Virus record (IMG/VR): IMGVR_UViG_3300050123_000025
Location: 1-64,000 of that record
Source of the DNA: a virus
Direction: 5' to 3' (one strand)
DNA length: 64,000 nucleotides
Both the position numbers and the translations under genes were made by a program. Of this stretch, positions 15,257-22,701 are shown piece by piece (positions within the stretch are counted from its first letter, which is position 1; every line of letters begins with the position of its first letter). The notes under the pieces were generated by a model. It was not told the DNA's origin. It made no database searches and was given only the letters and a program-made list of their open reading frames with translations.

Positions 15257-15270
15257 TCCTATTCCTCCCT

Positions 15271-15597
15271 TTATAATCCTAAAGATATAAGTTTACGCCT
15301 GCCGTAATATTTAACTGCTCCTAACTTTTTGCCTTCTGCTTTAGTTAACACTTTATCTATCATATCTCGGATTGGTTTATCTACTCCCCTGCTAAAATCC
15401 TTACTTGTAATAGTTTCAAGCATTTCTAATGTGGACTTCAATGCTTCATACATATCGGGGGCGGTGACCATCAGCCCTATATCTCCGCCCTCTCCATATA
15501 TACCACTAGAATCGGGTTCAACCCAAAAAACAGGTTTTCCATTACTGTCTAAAATATTATTGCCATTTCTTTCCCACGGTCCTTTTGTGTATTCCAT
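15271..15597 (-). CDS. phage protein of the 'GPW...APDMYEAL' family
   Basis: 108 residues. KGPWERNGNNILDSNG and VTAPDMYEALKSTLEML match a small protein very common in phage early regions, of unknown function. RBS TAAGGAGGCTAAATA. Usually lies among recombination or replication accessory genes, as here. Confidence 0.65.
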   Translation of the reverse strand: MEYTKGPWERNGNNILDSNGKPVFWVEPDSSGIYGEGGDIGLMVTAPDMYEALKSTLEMLETITSKDFSRGVDKPIRDMIDKVLTKAEGKKLGAVKYYGRRKLISLGL

Positions 15598-15648
15598 TAT
15601 TTAGCCTCCTTACTTCTCGCCGGATAAGCCCCCGGCTGGGCTTGCGTG

Positions 15649-15918
15649 TTAATTGAATCTTTTATTTACATATTCTTCAGTGATGTACCTTTCAGCTATT
15701 TGCTGTGCGTCTAAACCTTCACCGTGATTGTATTTTTGACCTTTAATATTAAAGATGTTTATTATTTCTTCTCTTGTATTCGCAAAGTCAGTATAAACAG
15801 TTTCAGCATATTCTTCGGTATGTTCGTATCTGTATGCAGGCCATGATTTTAATTTACTATTTTCTCTCCGCAAAGCTTCGAACCGTTCGACCTTTTTAAG
15901 TAATTTAGCTTTTTCCAT
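15649..15918 (-). CDS. hypothetical protein, first gene of the second leftward operon
   Basis: 89 residues, mostly helical and charged (EKAKLLKKVERFEALRREN). GTGAGGCGGACGG precedes the ATG. About 95 bases downstream of the promoter at 16014-16042. Not recognised. Confidence 0.6.
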   Translation of the reverse strand: MEKAKLLKKVERFEALRRENSKLKSWPAYRYEHTEEYAETVYTDFANTREEIINIFNIKGQKYNHGEGLDAQQIAERYITEEYVNKRFN

Positions 15919-16013
15919 TCCGTCCGCCTCACTTTCATTTTATTTAAAATCTTTATGCAGTTCTCAAAGAGCTTTTTTCGGTTTGTTGCCGGTTGGTTTG
16001 TTTCCGTGATTTA

Positions 16014-16042
16014 AATATAAACCTTTGTTTTCGCCTTGTCAA
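16014..16042 (-). promoter_or_regulatory. strong promoter of the second leftward operon
   Basis: TTGACA (16042-16037), a 17-base spacer and TATATT (16019-16014): near-consensus housekeeping promoter facing the genes at 15918 and beyond. Confidence 0.75.
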
Positions 16043-16372
16043 GTGTTTTGGGATAAATATTTTTATGTGCTTAAAACCTGCATTGTGTCGGGCTTTGCTC
16101 GCCACCTAGTCTTAGTATATGCAAATTATTTTAGGATTATTATAAAAAAGTTTTGGAATTTTATTAAAATTATAGCAAGTCGCAGGAATGGCTATGTAGT
16201 GGGGATTGTGGGAGTTAGTGCTCGATTACCTCCAATTTTTAGCCGCTCACCAGCCGTTTTGGAATTTTTTTTGTGCTATTGTAATATCATAGGCAAGATA
16301 AATAAAGCATCGGATTTGCGTCTGGTGTTTTTTATTGCCTAAAATTAAATAAGAAAGAGGTTGGCTTTAGAT
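16043..16372. other. divergent intergenic region
   Basis: About 330 bases between the divergent operons. It is AT-rich. A frame open in the + direction lacks a ribosome binding site and has unlikely composition, so I do not call a gene. Apart from the two promoters I see no clear feature. Confidence 0.5.
16259..16287 (+). promoter_or_regulatory. candidate rightward promoter
   Basis: TTGGAA (16259-16264), a 17-base spacer containing eight T residues, and TAATAT (16282-16287), 86 bases before the GIY-YIG gene. It could open the long rightward late transcript. Confidence 0.55.
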
Positions 16373-17050
16373 ATGCCGACTAGAATTACAACGTATGATC
16401 AGGCGTTTAGGACAATTAATATGCCCTATAATGAAAAAGCAATTACCATTATTAAGGAATTGGAAAAAGAGGGTCATACTGAAAGAAGTATTTGCTATGC
16501 AATATGGCGGGACAGACCAAACCTATTTAAGCATAATAGAGATCAAAATTTTTGGGATTATTTTATTAATAGAATTAAGGTATGGTCCTGGGCTACCGAT
16601 GACCCACGTTGGGAATTACATTATAGAAAAAAAGTTGAAACGGAAAAAGCAGCAGCGGAACAAGAAAGATTACGCGAAGAAATGAACGCAAGAACTTTTA
16701 AAAAACCAACTTGCCATCTATATAATGGTTTTATTTATTTTATACAGGGTGAGAATGGCGGGCCAATAAAAATAGGTTTTGCGAAAAACATTAAAGATCG
16801 CATTAAAACCTTACAAACCGGCTATCCTGATGTGCTTAAATTGTTGCTAGCATTCCCGGGTAACCTTGAAATTGAACAAGAGATGCACAAACAATTTAAG
16901 CAGTATAAGTTAAATGGTGAATGGTTTAATCCGTTACCGGAATTAATAGATAAAATAAAAGAATTTACCAAGTATCATATTGAATTCGCTACCCCTAATA
17001 AAGAAAATCCATTAAGAAGTTATATGAGACAAATGGCCGGAACTAATTAG
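16373..17050 (+). CDS. GIY-YIG nuclease-like protein (T5orf172/MUG113 domain)
   Basis: 225 residues from the ATG at 16373. A TTG twelve bases earlier overlaps the ribosome binding site AAGAGG and is less likely. The C-terminal half has GFIYFIQGENGGPIKIGFAK, then RIKTLQTGYPDVLKLLLAF, and EQEMHKQF ... NGEWF. This is the T5orf172 variant of the GIY-YIG fold with Arg and Glu in place. The N-terminal half is helical and probably binds DNA. Often a solitary mobile endonuclease in phages. First gene after the rightward promoter. Confidence 0.75.
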   Translation: MPTRITTYDQAFRTINMPYNEKAITIIKELEKEGHTERSICYAIWRDRPNLFKHNRDQNFWDYFINRIKVWSWATDDPRWELHYRKKVETEKAAAEQERLREEMNARTFKKPTCHLYNGFIYFIQGENGGPIKIGFAKNIKDRIKTLQTGYPDVLKLLLAFPGNLEIEQEMHKQFKQYKLNGEWFNPLPELIDKIKEFTKYHIEFATPNKENPLRSYMRQMAGTN

Positions 17051-17077
17051 TTGCCGGTTTTTTAATGAGGTGATTTC

Positions 17078-17155
17078 ATGCGAGATGGATACAAGCTAAT
17101 CCTAGCAGATAGGATATTCCGGGATACCATAATCAGAATCTACCGCAAATTGTAA
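17078..17155 (+). CDS. 25-residue peptide
   Basis: MRDGYKLILADRIFRDTII... preceded by AATGAGGTGATTTC. Basic and amphipathic. Lies between the GIY-YIG gene and a terminator. Too short for assignment. Confidence 0.4.
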   Translation: MRDGYKLILADRIFRDTIIRIYRKL

Positions 17156-17160
17156 TTAGC

Positions 17161-17224
17161 TTTGCCCGCACAGTTCCGGTCTGGGTTCCCTCCTTCTCCT
17201 GGGCCGGACAGTGGGCAAATTTTT
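17161..17224 (+). terminator. terminator with extended inner stem
   Basis: TTTGCCC / GGGCAAA closing stem followed by TTTTT, with an inner TCCGG / CCGGA stem. It would end or reduce transcription entering from the GIY-YIG gene. Confidence 0.6.
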
Positions 17225-17255
17225 AAAGTGGCGAAAAGCTACTATACAAGGTAAT

Positions 17256-17372
17256 TTGCTGGCGATGAGCCGGCTTTTATATTTTCTGGAATTATGTGGG
17301 CTAGATCGGGAAGTTGCTGTCCTGGTCGAAAAACTGGCAAGCCTTAGCCAGTCGCCCGCTTATTTTATTTAA
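17256..17372 (+). CDS. possible 38-residue peptide
   Basis: TTG start with AAGG five bases upstream, then SRLLYFLELCGL and EVAVLVEKLASL, helical with one Cys. Alternative ATG at 17265. Composition is plausible for a real peptide but support is slight. Confidence 0.3.
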   Translation: MLAMSRLLYFLELCGLDREVAVLVEKLASLSQSPAYFI

Positions 17373-17400
17373 GGCGAACGCTTAAAAGGCAGGTGTCGTA

Positions 17401-17802
17401 ATGGGTAAAAAAATATCAGATTATCAGCAGGAAATTGAATTATTGAAAGAGGAAGTTAATAGACTTACTAAACTAGTCGATAAATTAAGTAAACCAACTA
17501 AAACTAAACTTCCGATTCCGCCCTATATAATAAAGGAATCAATTAAAGTTAATGAAGAATGGCACAGTCGCGAATATCCCTATGAAGCTTATGACCAAAA
17601 ACGCAATATAATGATGTTTAGTATTGTAGAGAATAAATGGATAAGATACGCGCGAGCCGTGTATATCGTTGAGCATGGAATAATACCAAAAGAATATTCG
17701 GTCTATCAACTGGACGGTGATAAAAACAATTATAACATAGATAACCTGGCTGCTATGGATATTGACTCATGGAACGCTATGCGCTCTCAAGAGGTGTATT
17801 AA
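17401..17802 (+). CDS. degenerate HNH endonuclease-like protein
   Basis: 133 residues. A coiled-coil N-terminus (QQEIELLKEEVNRLTKLVDKL) precedes an HNH_3-like core, RYARAVYIVEHGIIPKEY then SVYQLDGDKNNYNIDNLAAM. The usual metal-binding His pair before the Asp is replaced by Tyr-Gln (VYQLD rather than VHHID), so cleavage is doubtful. Possibly a decayed homing nuclease or a DNA-binding protein derived from one. RBS AAAAGGCAGGTGTCGTA. Confidence 0.65.
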   Translation: MGKKISDYQQEIELLKEEVNRLTKLVDKLSKPTKTKLPIPPYIIKESIKVNEEWHSREYPYEAYDQKRNIMMFSIVENKWIRYARAVYIVEHGIIPKEYSVYQLDGDKNNYNIDNLAAMDIDSWNAMRSQEVY

Positions 17803-17803
17803 T

Positions 17804-18151
17804 ATGGCAAGAGCAAGAAACATTAAGCCCTCATTTTTTACGAATGAACAATTAGCAGAATGTAGTTCCTGGGCGCGGTTATTATTCATAGGATTATGGA
17901 CAATAGCAGACCGTGAAGGCAAATTAGAGGATCGGCCTAAAAGAATAAAAATTGAACTACTTCCTTATGACGATGTTAATGTTGATGAACTGCTAGACGA
18001 ACTAAACGGTCAGGAACTAATTATTAGATATGAAGTTGAAGGAGAAAAATATATACTCATTCCTAAATTTGTGAAACACCAGAACCCGCACCAAAAGGAA
18101 CAAGCAAGGGATTATCCTTTCCCGAATGGATATGAATTATCAGAGTTATAA
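17804..18151 (+). CDS. replisome-organiser N-terminal domain protein, truncated
   Basis: 115 residues from the ATG at 17804 (AAGAGGTGTATTAAT upstream). MARARNIKPSFFTNEQLAE, then WARLLFIGLWTIADREGKLE and IPKFVKHQNPHQKEQA match the N-terminal domain of phage replication proteins of the DnaD/replisome-organiser type. Family members usually continue with a Ser/Thr/Pro-rich linker and a C-terminal domain. Here the frame stops 20 residues after the conserved block, while the linker-like sequence continues in another frame. Confidence 0.7.
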   Translation: MARARNIKPSFFTNEQLAECSSWARLLFIGLWTIADREGKLEDRPKRIKIELLPYDDVNVDELLDELNGQELIIRYEVEGEKYILIPKFVKHQNPHQKEQARDYPFPNGYELSEL

Positions 18152-18258
18152 TACAGAAACCCGATACTAGCACCAGACTAGCACCAGACAAGTCTGATAC
18201 AAAACTCATACTAGCCCAGCTGAATCCCTATTACTTTATATTGAATCCCTATTATTGA
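18152..18258 (+). pseudogene. frameshifted linker remnant of the replication protein
   Basis: In the frame one base back from the gene above, 18163-18258 reads DTSTRLAPDKSDT and continues to a TGA. This resembles the Ser/Thr/Pro/Asp-rich linker expected in that family. The direct repeat GAATCCCTATTA follows. It suggests a frameshift and later loss of the C-terminal domain. Confidence 0.4.
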
Positions 18259-18416
18259 AAGATGAACCCTGAATCCTGAAAGAGGTTCCCTTTATATTGA
18301 TTTCTTTATTCTCTTTGCTTACTTTCTCTTTTTCTTTGAGGATTTAAAAAACAAAAAATATTTAGCCGGTGAGAATTAACTTGCCGGCTTTAGTATTGAT
18401 TATTGGAGGTGAATAA

Positions 18417-18575
18417 ATGAAGTTCGAAGTGGATATAAAAAATAGATTAAACCACCTTAAAGAATTAATTAATGATTTAGACGATGATAGATTGTATACC
18501 GGCAAACAATTTAAGGTATTGCAGTTATCACTTGTGGACGTGTTTGAGACTTATGTAAATATTGGAGGTGAATAA
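18417..18575 (+). CDS. small hypothetical protein
   Basis: 52 residues (MKFEVDIKNRLNHLKEL...), helical and acidic, with TGGAGGTGAATAA before the ATG. The same GGAGGTGAATAA leader recurs at its 3' end for the next gene. Not recognised. Confidence 0.55.
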   Translation: MKFEVDIKNRLNHLKELINDLDDDRLYTGKQFKVLQLSLVDVFETYVNIGGE

Positions 18576-18577
18576 AC

Positions 18578-18760
18578 ATGGAATCACCTTTTAATAATAA
18601 ACAGCATCTATGTAAGTGTGGGGGTAAAGATTTCTATTTAATATTGGAATTGTTATTTGATGCTCAAGGCTCTTTTAATCACAAGGATGGCTGAAAGTTT
18701 AAATGTATTAAGTGCGGAACCGTTTATGATAAGAATGGACGGGAAATAGAAGGGAGTTGA
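18578..18760 (+). pseudogene. zinc-ribbon gene with in-frame UGA
   Basis: From the ATG at 18578, 38 codons encode a protein with CKCGG near residue 12. A TGA at 18692-18694 interrupts it. The same frame then continues with KFKCIKCGTVYD to a second TGA at 18758. The two Cys pairs together make one zinc ribbon, so the whole 60-codon frame is the ancestral gene. A Trp (TGG) at the interrupted position would be natural. Either a nonsense mutation or UGA readthrough. Confidence 0.6.
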
Positions 18761-18764
18761 GAAC

Positions 18765-19250
18765 ATGGGCAGGCCAGCAAAATGGACTGAATTAGATATG
18801 CCATCACGACTGGAGAGCGTAACAGGATGGGCAAAACAAGGTTCAACAGATGAAGAAATGTGCACGATGTTAGGGATTAGCACTACAATATTTTATGAAT
18901 GGAAAAATAAATATGCGGAGTTCGCGGAGGCAATAAAAAAAGGCAAGGAAGTTTCTAACGGTGAGCTAATTAATGCTGCTTTCAAGCTGTCAACGGGCTA
19001 TAGAGAGGTAGTTACAGAGCCGATTAAGGTCAAAAAGCAACGATTTGAGGACGGCAAAGTACTTACAGATGAAGAAGTTGAGATAGTGGAGTATGAGAAA
19101 TACTATGCTCCGCAGCCAGTCTCCAACATATTCATGGTCAAAAACCGATTTAAGGAAGATTATAAAGACAAACATGAAGTTGATAGCAATGTTAGTGGCA
19201 ATATCGAGGTAACATTCTCTGATCCGCAACTAGACGAGTGGGCGAAGTAA
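18765..19250 (+). CDS. terminase small subunit-like protein
   Basis: 161 residues. The N-terminal helix-turn-helix (STDEEMCTMLGISTTIFYEW) resembles phage small terminases of the phBC6A51 type, followed by GKEVSNGELINAAFKLSTGY and a C-terminal YYAPQPVSNIFMVKNRF block typical of these proteins. It should recognise the packaging start on phage DNA and load the large subunit (24537). RBS GAAGGGAGTTGAGAAC. A repeat-rich non-coding stretch follows, which may be its binding site. Confidence 0.7.
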   Translation: MGRPAKWTELDMPSRLESVTGWAKQGSTDEEMCTMLGISTTIFYEWKNKYAEFAEAIKKGKEVSNGELINAAFKLSTGYREVVTEPIKVKKQRFEDGKVLTDEEVEIVEYEKYYAPQPVSNIFMVKNRFKEDYKDKHEVDSNVSGNIEVTFSDPQLDEWAK

Positions 19251-19774
19251 TTGTATATCTATGCAGTATTCAGTATATAGACTGCATATTATGCAGTATT
19301 GACAGTTATTAGGTGATATATGGCTTAAAAGTAATCCGCATTGAACTCATTTAGGATAAACAGTATTGATTGATAGGATTAGTATGATGTGTGCTGCTAC
19401 TGTGATGATAGTATGCTGTTACTAGTCAAGGTTAGCGGCAAAGCCAGTTAATTAGTAGGACAGCAAAGCAGGTTCTAAGAGCCAGCGGTTAGCAGAGGTA
19501 GAGCAGGAGACAGCGGTGCAGGCTGACGGGAATGACCCCCCGTATGCCACCCCTGGGCCTCGCACACCAGCACTATACAGAGTATGTTGTCTGCGCAGTA
19601 AAATATATTTCCCACAGCAACCCCCCCTATGCTTACCTGGAAATAAAAGGAACCCCTATGGGGTAGGCATATTTTAATTATAAAGCATCTTCATGGCGAG
19701 GGTGTTTTTTAATGTCATAAATTGAGGAATTGCCGGATAACTACCGGCCCCCTCTTATATTTAGGAGGGATTTC
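19251..19774. other. repeat-rich non-coding region, candidate packaging site
   Basis: About 520 bases without a gene. The first 130 bases hold four copies of CAGTATT or near copies, including a duplicated ATGCAGTATT. The middle holds GC-rich blocks (GACCCCCCGTATGCC, CACCCCTGGGCC) and the hairpin ACCCC-TAT-GGGGT near 19652. Cos or pac sites of many phages lie beside the small terminase gene, so this is a candidate, by position and repeats only. Confidence 0.35.
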
Positions 19775-20560
19775 ATGTTAATAGATCATACATTATTTGG
19801 AGTGGTTGACAAGGTAGCCATTGCTATTGAGCGACTAAAGGCGTTTAAGCCACCAGAGGGTTATTACGGCGCATTTTCAGGTGGTAAGGATTCAGTAACT
19901 ATTAAAAGACTTGCCCAGATGGCTGGTGTAAAAGTGGATTGGCATTACTCACTTACTACTGTTGACCCGCCCGAATTAGTTCAGTTCATCAAACGAGAGC
20001 ATGGGGACGTGATTATTGAACGACCAAAGAAAACCATGTGGCAGTTGATCCCGCACAACCTAATGCCTCCGACGAGATTGGCCCGCTACTGTTGCCGGAT
20101 ACTAAAAGAAGGTGGAGGGGAAGGGCGAGTTGTTATAACTGGAATACGGCAACAAGAAAGTGTTAAGCGGTCAAAGAGACAAATGGTTGAACAGGACAGG
20201 AAAGACAAAACAAAAACATACTTAAACCCAATTATAGACTGGTCAGAATCAGATGTTTGGGAGTTTATAAGGGGTTATGGAATACTGTATTGCAGTTTAT
20301 ACGACGAAGACTTTACCAGATTAGGTTGCATTGGCTGCCCAATGGCAGGAACTAAAGGTCAACTAAAAGATTTCACTAGGTGGCCGAAATATAGAGCCGG
20401 ATACCTAAGGGCTTTTGAAAAAATGATACAGGAGCAAAAAAAGCGAGGTAAAGAACCAAATTGGCACACGGGCGAAGAAGTCATGGCCTGGTGGCTTCAA
20501 ATGTCAGGGCGTGGTGGAATATCGCAATGCAATGACGACCAGACCGTAATGTTTGAGTAA
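19775..20560 (+). CDS. PAPS-reductase-family (adenine nucleotide alpha hydrolase) protein
   Basis: 261 residues from the ATG at 19775 (AGGAGGGATTTC upstream). SGGKDSV is the PP-loop. YCCRILKEG and RLGCIGCPMAG supply cysteines that in related phage proteins can hold an Fe-S cluster. Related enzymes reduce PAPS or activate sulfur chemistry; DndC-type relatives modify the DNA backbone. No other sulfur-modification gene is visible, so substrate and role are open. Position just before the terminase cluster is usual for this phage family. Confidence 0.75.
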   Translation: MLIDHTLFGVVDKVAIAIERLKAFKPPEGYYGAFSGGKDSVTIKRLAQMAGVKVDWHYSLTTVDPPELVQFIKREHGDVIIERPKKTMWQLIPHNLMPPTRLARYCCRILKEGGGEGRVVITGIRQQESVKRSKRQMVEQDRKDKTKTYLNPIIDWSESDVWEFIRGYGILYCSLYDEDFTRLGCIGCPMAGTKGQLKDFTRWPKYRAGYLRAFEKMIQEQKKRGKEPNWHTGEEVMAWWLQMSGRGGISQCNDDQTVMFE

Positions 20561-20633
20561 ATTCCGAACCAAATATTATACCCTATTCCCCAGCCATTAG
20601 CAAATCCCCCATCAATCTCAACTGTACAACTAA

Positions 20634-20662
20634 TTTCCTGCCCCGTCACAAAGAGATATAAT
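20634..20662 (+). promoter_or_regulatory. candidate promoter
   Basis: A perfect -10 box TATAAT (20657-20662) and a weak TTTCCT at 17-base spacing precede the small gene at 20752. Confidence 0.4.
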
Positions 20663-20751
20663 AAAACCTATGCCATGTATCCAGAATTAAACTGAACGTC
20701 GTGGTGGGGCAAATAAGAGGTAATAAGGAGAAGAAGGAGAGGAAAACCGGA

Positions 20752-20985
20752 ATGATAGAAGTCGAGCAAATTCCATTAAATTATCTACTTAATTTCTATG
20801 ACATTGAACTCATGGAAGAATTTGAGATAACGAACATGGCGGATAGCCCTTACCATTTCAATAATTGTGGTTCGCTTTGCAATTGCAATAATGAGATTAG
20901 AGATGAAATACTAAGTACTTTACTTACTGAACCTAAATGGTTTAAAAGAAGTCGTAAGATGTGGGCTAGTATGAAAAAGGATTAA
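20752..20985 (+). CDS. small hypothetical protein
   Basis: 77 residues from the ATG at 20752 (GGAGAGGAAAACCGGA upstream). Earlier in-frame GTG codons lack a good site. Contains CGSLCNCNN, a tight Cys cluster. Not recognised. Confidence 0.5.
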   Translation: MIEVEQIPLNYLLNFYDIELMEEFEITNMADSPYHFNNCGSLCNCNNEIRDEILSTLLTEPKWFKRSRKMWASMKKD

Positions 20986-20998
20986 GGAGGGAAAACCC

Positions 20999-21358
20999 GT
21001 GAAGCAAAGGATAAGCGTGGAGAATTTAAGCGAGTTGACTGCCGAGCAGAAGGATAGGCTAAGGGACTGGTGGAAACCGGTAAAGGGAGATTGGTATTGT
21101 TATCTGCCCATTAAATTTGTAGATGTAATAAACACTAGTTTAATTATGCACTTAGAGCGCATAAAAAAAGATCATTATCCCCTTTTATCTATAGGCCAGT
21201 GTATTGAACTATTAAAAAACAACAATGCCTTTAAGCGGGATTACGATGAAGGTAGTTTTGCGCAATTGCCGGGTGCATTTATTACGTTATGTTGGGATGA
21301 AAGAGATTGTCCTGAGTTCATAGATGCTCTTTGGCAAGCCGTCAAAAAAGTGTTGTAA
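20999..21358 (+). CDS. hypothetical protein
   Basis: 119 residues, GTG start behind GGAGGGAAAACCC. Conserved-looking features are DRLRDWWKPVKGDWY and SIGQCIELLKNN, seen in small proteins of Firmicute phages. Function unknown. Confidence 0.6.
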   Translation: MKQRISVENLSELTAEQKDRLRDWWKPVKGDWYCYLPIKFVDVINTSLIMHLERIKKDHYPLLSIGQCIELLKNNNAFKRDYDEGSFAQLPGAFITLCWDERDCPEFIDALWQAVKKVL

Positions 21359-21369
21359 GGAGGAAAACC

Positions 21370-21609
21370 ATGACTGACAATATATACCCCTTCCCAAAGA
21401 TAAACTACACAGACCTAGATATCGCCATGGAGTGCTGGAATAAAGCTTATGAAGCCGGCGAGATTAAAGGCTTGATGATACTGGTTAAGAACCATGACAA
21501 TTCCTTTGTGATGGAGCAGGCTGGCGAGTTGAGTTACTTCGAGAGGTTGGGGTTGCTGGAGCATTTGAAGTTTGAAGTGCTGATGGACAGCGAGCCGGAT
21601 GATTATTAA
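21370..21609 (+). CDS. small acidic hypothetical protein
   Basis: 79 residues from the ATG at 21370 (TAAGGAGGAAAACC). LKGLMILVKNHDNSF-like beta segment and an acidic tail (DSEPDDY). Not recognised. Confidence 0.55.
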   Translation: MTDNIYPFPKINYTDLDIAMECWNKAYEAGEIKGLMILVKNHDNSFVMEQAGELSYFERLGLLEHLKFEVLMDSEPDDY

Positions 21610-21655
21610 CCCCCGGCGTGATTTTTACCGGCAATGGTTTTAGGACTAGGGCATA

Positions 21656-21671
21656 AATTTTAAACAGATAA
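21656..21671 (+). repeat. intergenic repeat, copy 1
   Basis: AATTTTAAACAGATAA is identical to 22094-22109. Each copy is followed by a short hairpin with a T-run (ACGCC/GGCGT here) and then the next start. Confidence 0.5.
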
Positions 21672-21701
21672 CAATACGCCTTTTGTAAGGGCGTTATTTT
21701 T

Positions 21702-21779
21702 ATGGCAAGGGCAAAGCAAGGTAGAGTGAAGCTGGAAGATGAAAGGTGGAATTTTAGTGAGCGAGCAAGGCGAAGTTAA
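21702..21779 (+). CDS. possible 25-residue basic peptide
   Basis: MARAKQGRVKLEDERWNF... with AAGGG ten bases before the ATG. It overlaps the next gene's start. Strongly basic; weakly supported. Confidence 0.3.
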   Translation: MARAKQGRVKLEDERWNFSERARRS

Positions 21780-22074
21780 AGGTGTTTTTGATACTGAAAG
21801 TTTAGCAAACCTCGTAGGGCAGACAATATATAACCAAGGGAAGGCCAAAATATTCAACATATTAGAAGCTGCAATGCCACAGAATAATCAATTGGCGGCA
21901 ACTAAACGGGTTAGTCAAAATATTTTATCCTCTATCGCTAAGGATGTTGCCGACCAACTAAGAGAGGTTCTTGGTGATTGGCAACAGGAAGTAACTGCTG
22001 GTGGCGAAGTATCTCCTGAAGACGAGAAACAAGCTCGTAAAGAATACGAGGAAATTAAGCAAATAATTAGATAA
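21757..22074 (+). CDS. hypothetical helical protein
   Basis: 105 residues from a GTG at 21757 (GAAAGGTGGAATTTTA); an ATG 18 bases earlier is possible. Acidic and helical, ending SPEDEKQARKEYEEIKQ. Not recognised. Confidence 0.55.
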   Translation: MSEQGEVKGVFDTESLANLVGQTIYNQGKAKIFNILEAAMPQNNQLAATKRVSQNILSSIAKDVADQLREVLGDWQQEVTAGGEVSPEDEKQARKEYEEIKQIIR

Positions 22075-22093
22075 CCGGCTAGTCCTTGTCGGT

Positions 22094-22109
22094 AATTTTA
22101 AACAGATAA
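22094..22109 (+). repeat. intergenic repeat, copy 2
   Basis: Second copy of AATTTTAAACAGATAA, followed by ACCG ... CGGT and a T-run. The shared unit suggests duplicated gene-start cassettes in this accessory stretch. Confidence 0.5.
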
Positions 22110-22167
22110 ACACACCGTTTCTTTGAGGCGGTTTTTTAATGAGGATTTTTAATGAGGAGTTGACGGA

Positions 22168-22275
22168 TTGAAGCAGATTTACAAGCGTGAATATATAGAA
22201 TTTTTACGAGCTGGGGTGAAAGTCGCGAGAACTAAAAACCGCTTCTGGTTAATTGATTCGAGAAAAGGATATTGA
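22168..22275 (+). CDS. small basic peptide, TTG start
   Basis: 35 residues (MKQIYKREYIEFLRAGVKVA...) with GAGGAGTTGACGGA upstream of a TTG. Arg/Lys-rich, ends WLIDSRKGY. Not recognised. Confidence 0.45.
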   Translation: MKQIYKREYIEFLRAGVKVARTKNRFWLIDSRKGY

Positions 22276-22288
22276 GGGAGGAAGTTAG

Positions 22289-22678
22289 ATGAAACCTTTG
22301 AAAATATTTATATCAGCTCCGTTATCTAACGGTGGGCAGGCTGATAATGAAACTATGATGGCTAACATGGAAAAGGCAGTTCTGGCAGGAATTGAGTGTA
22401 TTAAGAAAGGGCAATATCCGTTCATTCCGCACCTTCACCTGTTCACTCACACATTAGCGGAGTCGCAGGGATTAGAGATACCCTGGCAGACGTGGATGGA
22501 TATTGATGATGCGTTCTTACATTGTTGTGATGCTATCTTATGTCTCGGTAGTAGCAAAGGAAGCAATATTGAGTTATCGGTAGCAAGGGACATGAAGATA
22601 CCAATTTATTATTCAGTTGATGAAGTGCCGGATTTTAAATCATTCGTGGTGAGTTCGTTCGAGGATAGTCCATATTGA
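22289..22678 (+). CDS. DUF4406-like / nucleoside 2-deoxyribosyltransferase-fold protein
   Basis: 129 residues. IFISAPLSNG, PFIPHLHLFTH, WMDIDDAFLHCCDAILCLG and GSNIELSVARDMKIPIYY match the phage DUF4406/DUF1937 group, which shares the fold of nucleoside 2-deoxyribosyltransferases. In that fold the Asp and Glu act on the glycosidic bond. The substrate is unknown; a nucleotide-salvage or nucleotide-signal role is plausible. Confidence 0.7.
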   Translation: MKPLKIFISAPLSNGGQADNETMMANMEKAVLAGIECIKKGQYPFIPHLHLFTHTLAESQGLEIPWQTWMDIDDAFLHCCDAILCLGSSKGSNIELSVARDMKIPIYYSVDEVPDFKSFVVSSFEDSPY

Positions 22679-22701
22679 ACTAGTAAGTAATCCTTACTAG
22701 T
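22679..22701. repeat. perfect palindrome before the phosphatase gene
   Basis: ACTAGTAAG-TAATC-CTTACTAGT, a 9-bp inverted repeat with no T-run. It directly abuts the ribosome binding site of the next gene, so it may gate translation or bind a regulator. Confidence 0.45.

Noticed and set aside
16025-16342. A 105-codon rightward ORF between the divergent operons
   Set aside because: No ribosome binding site, unlikely composition, and it overlaps both promoters.
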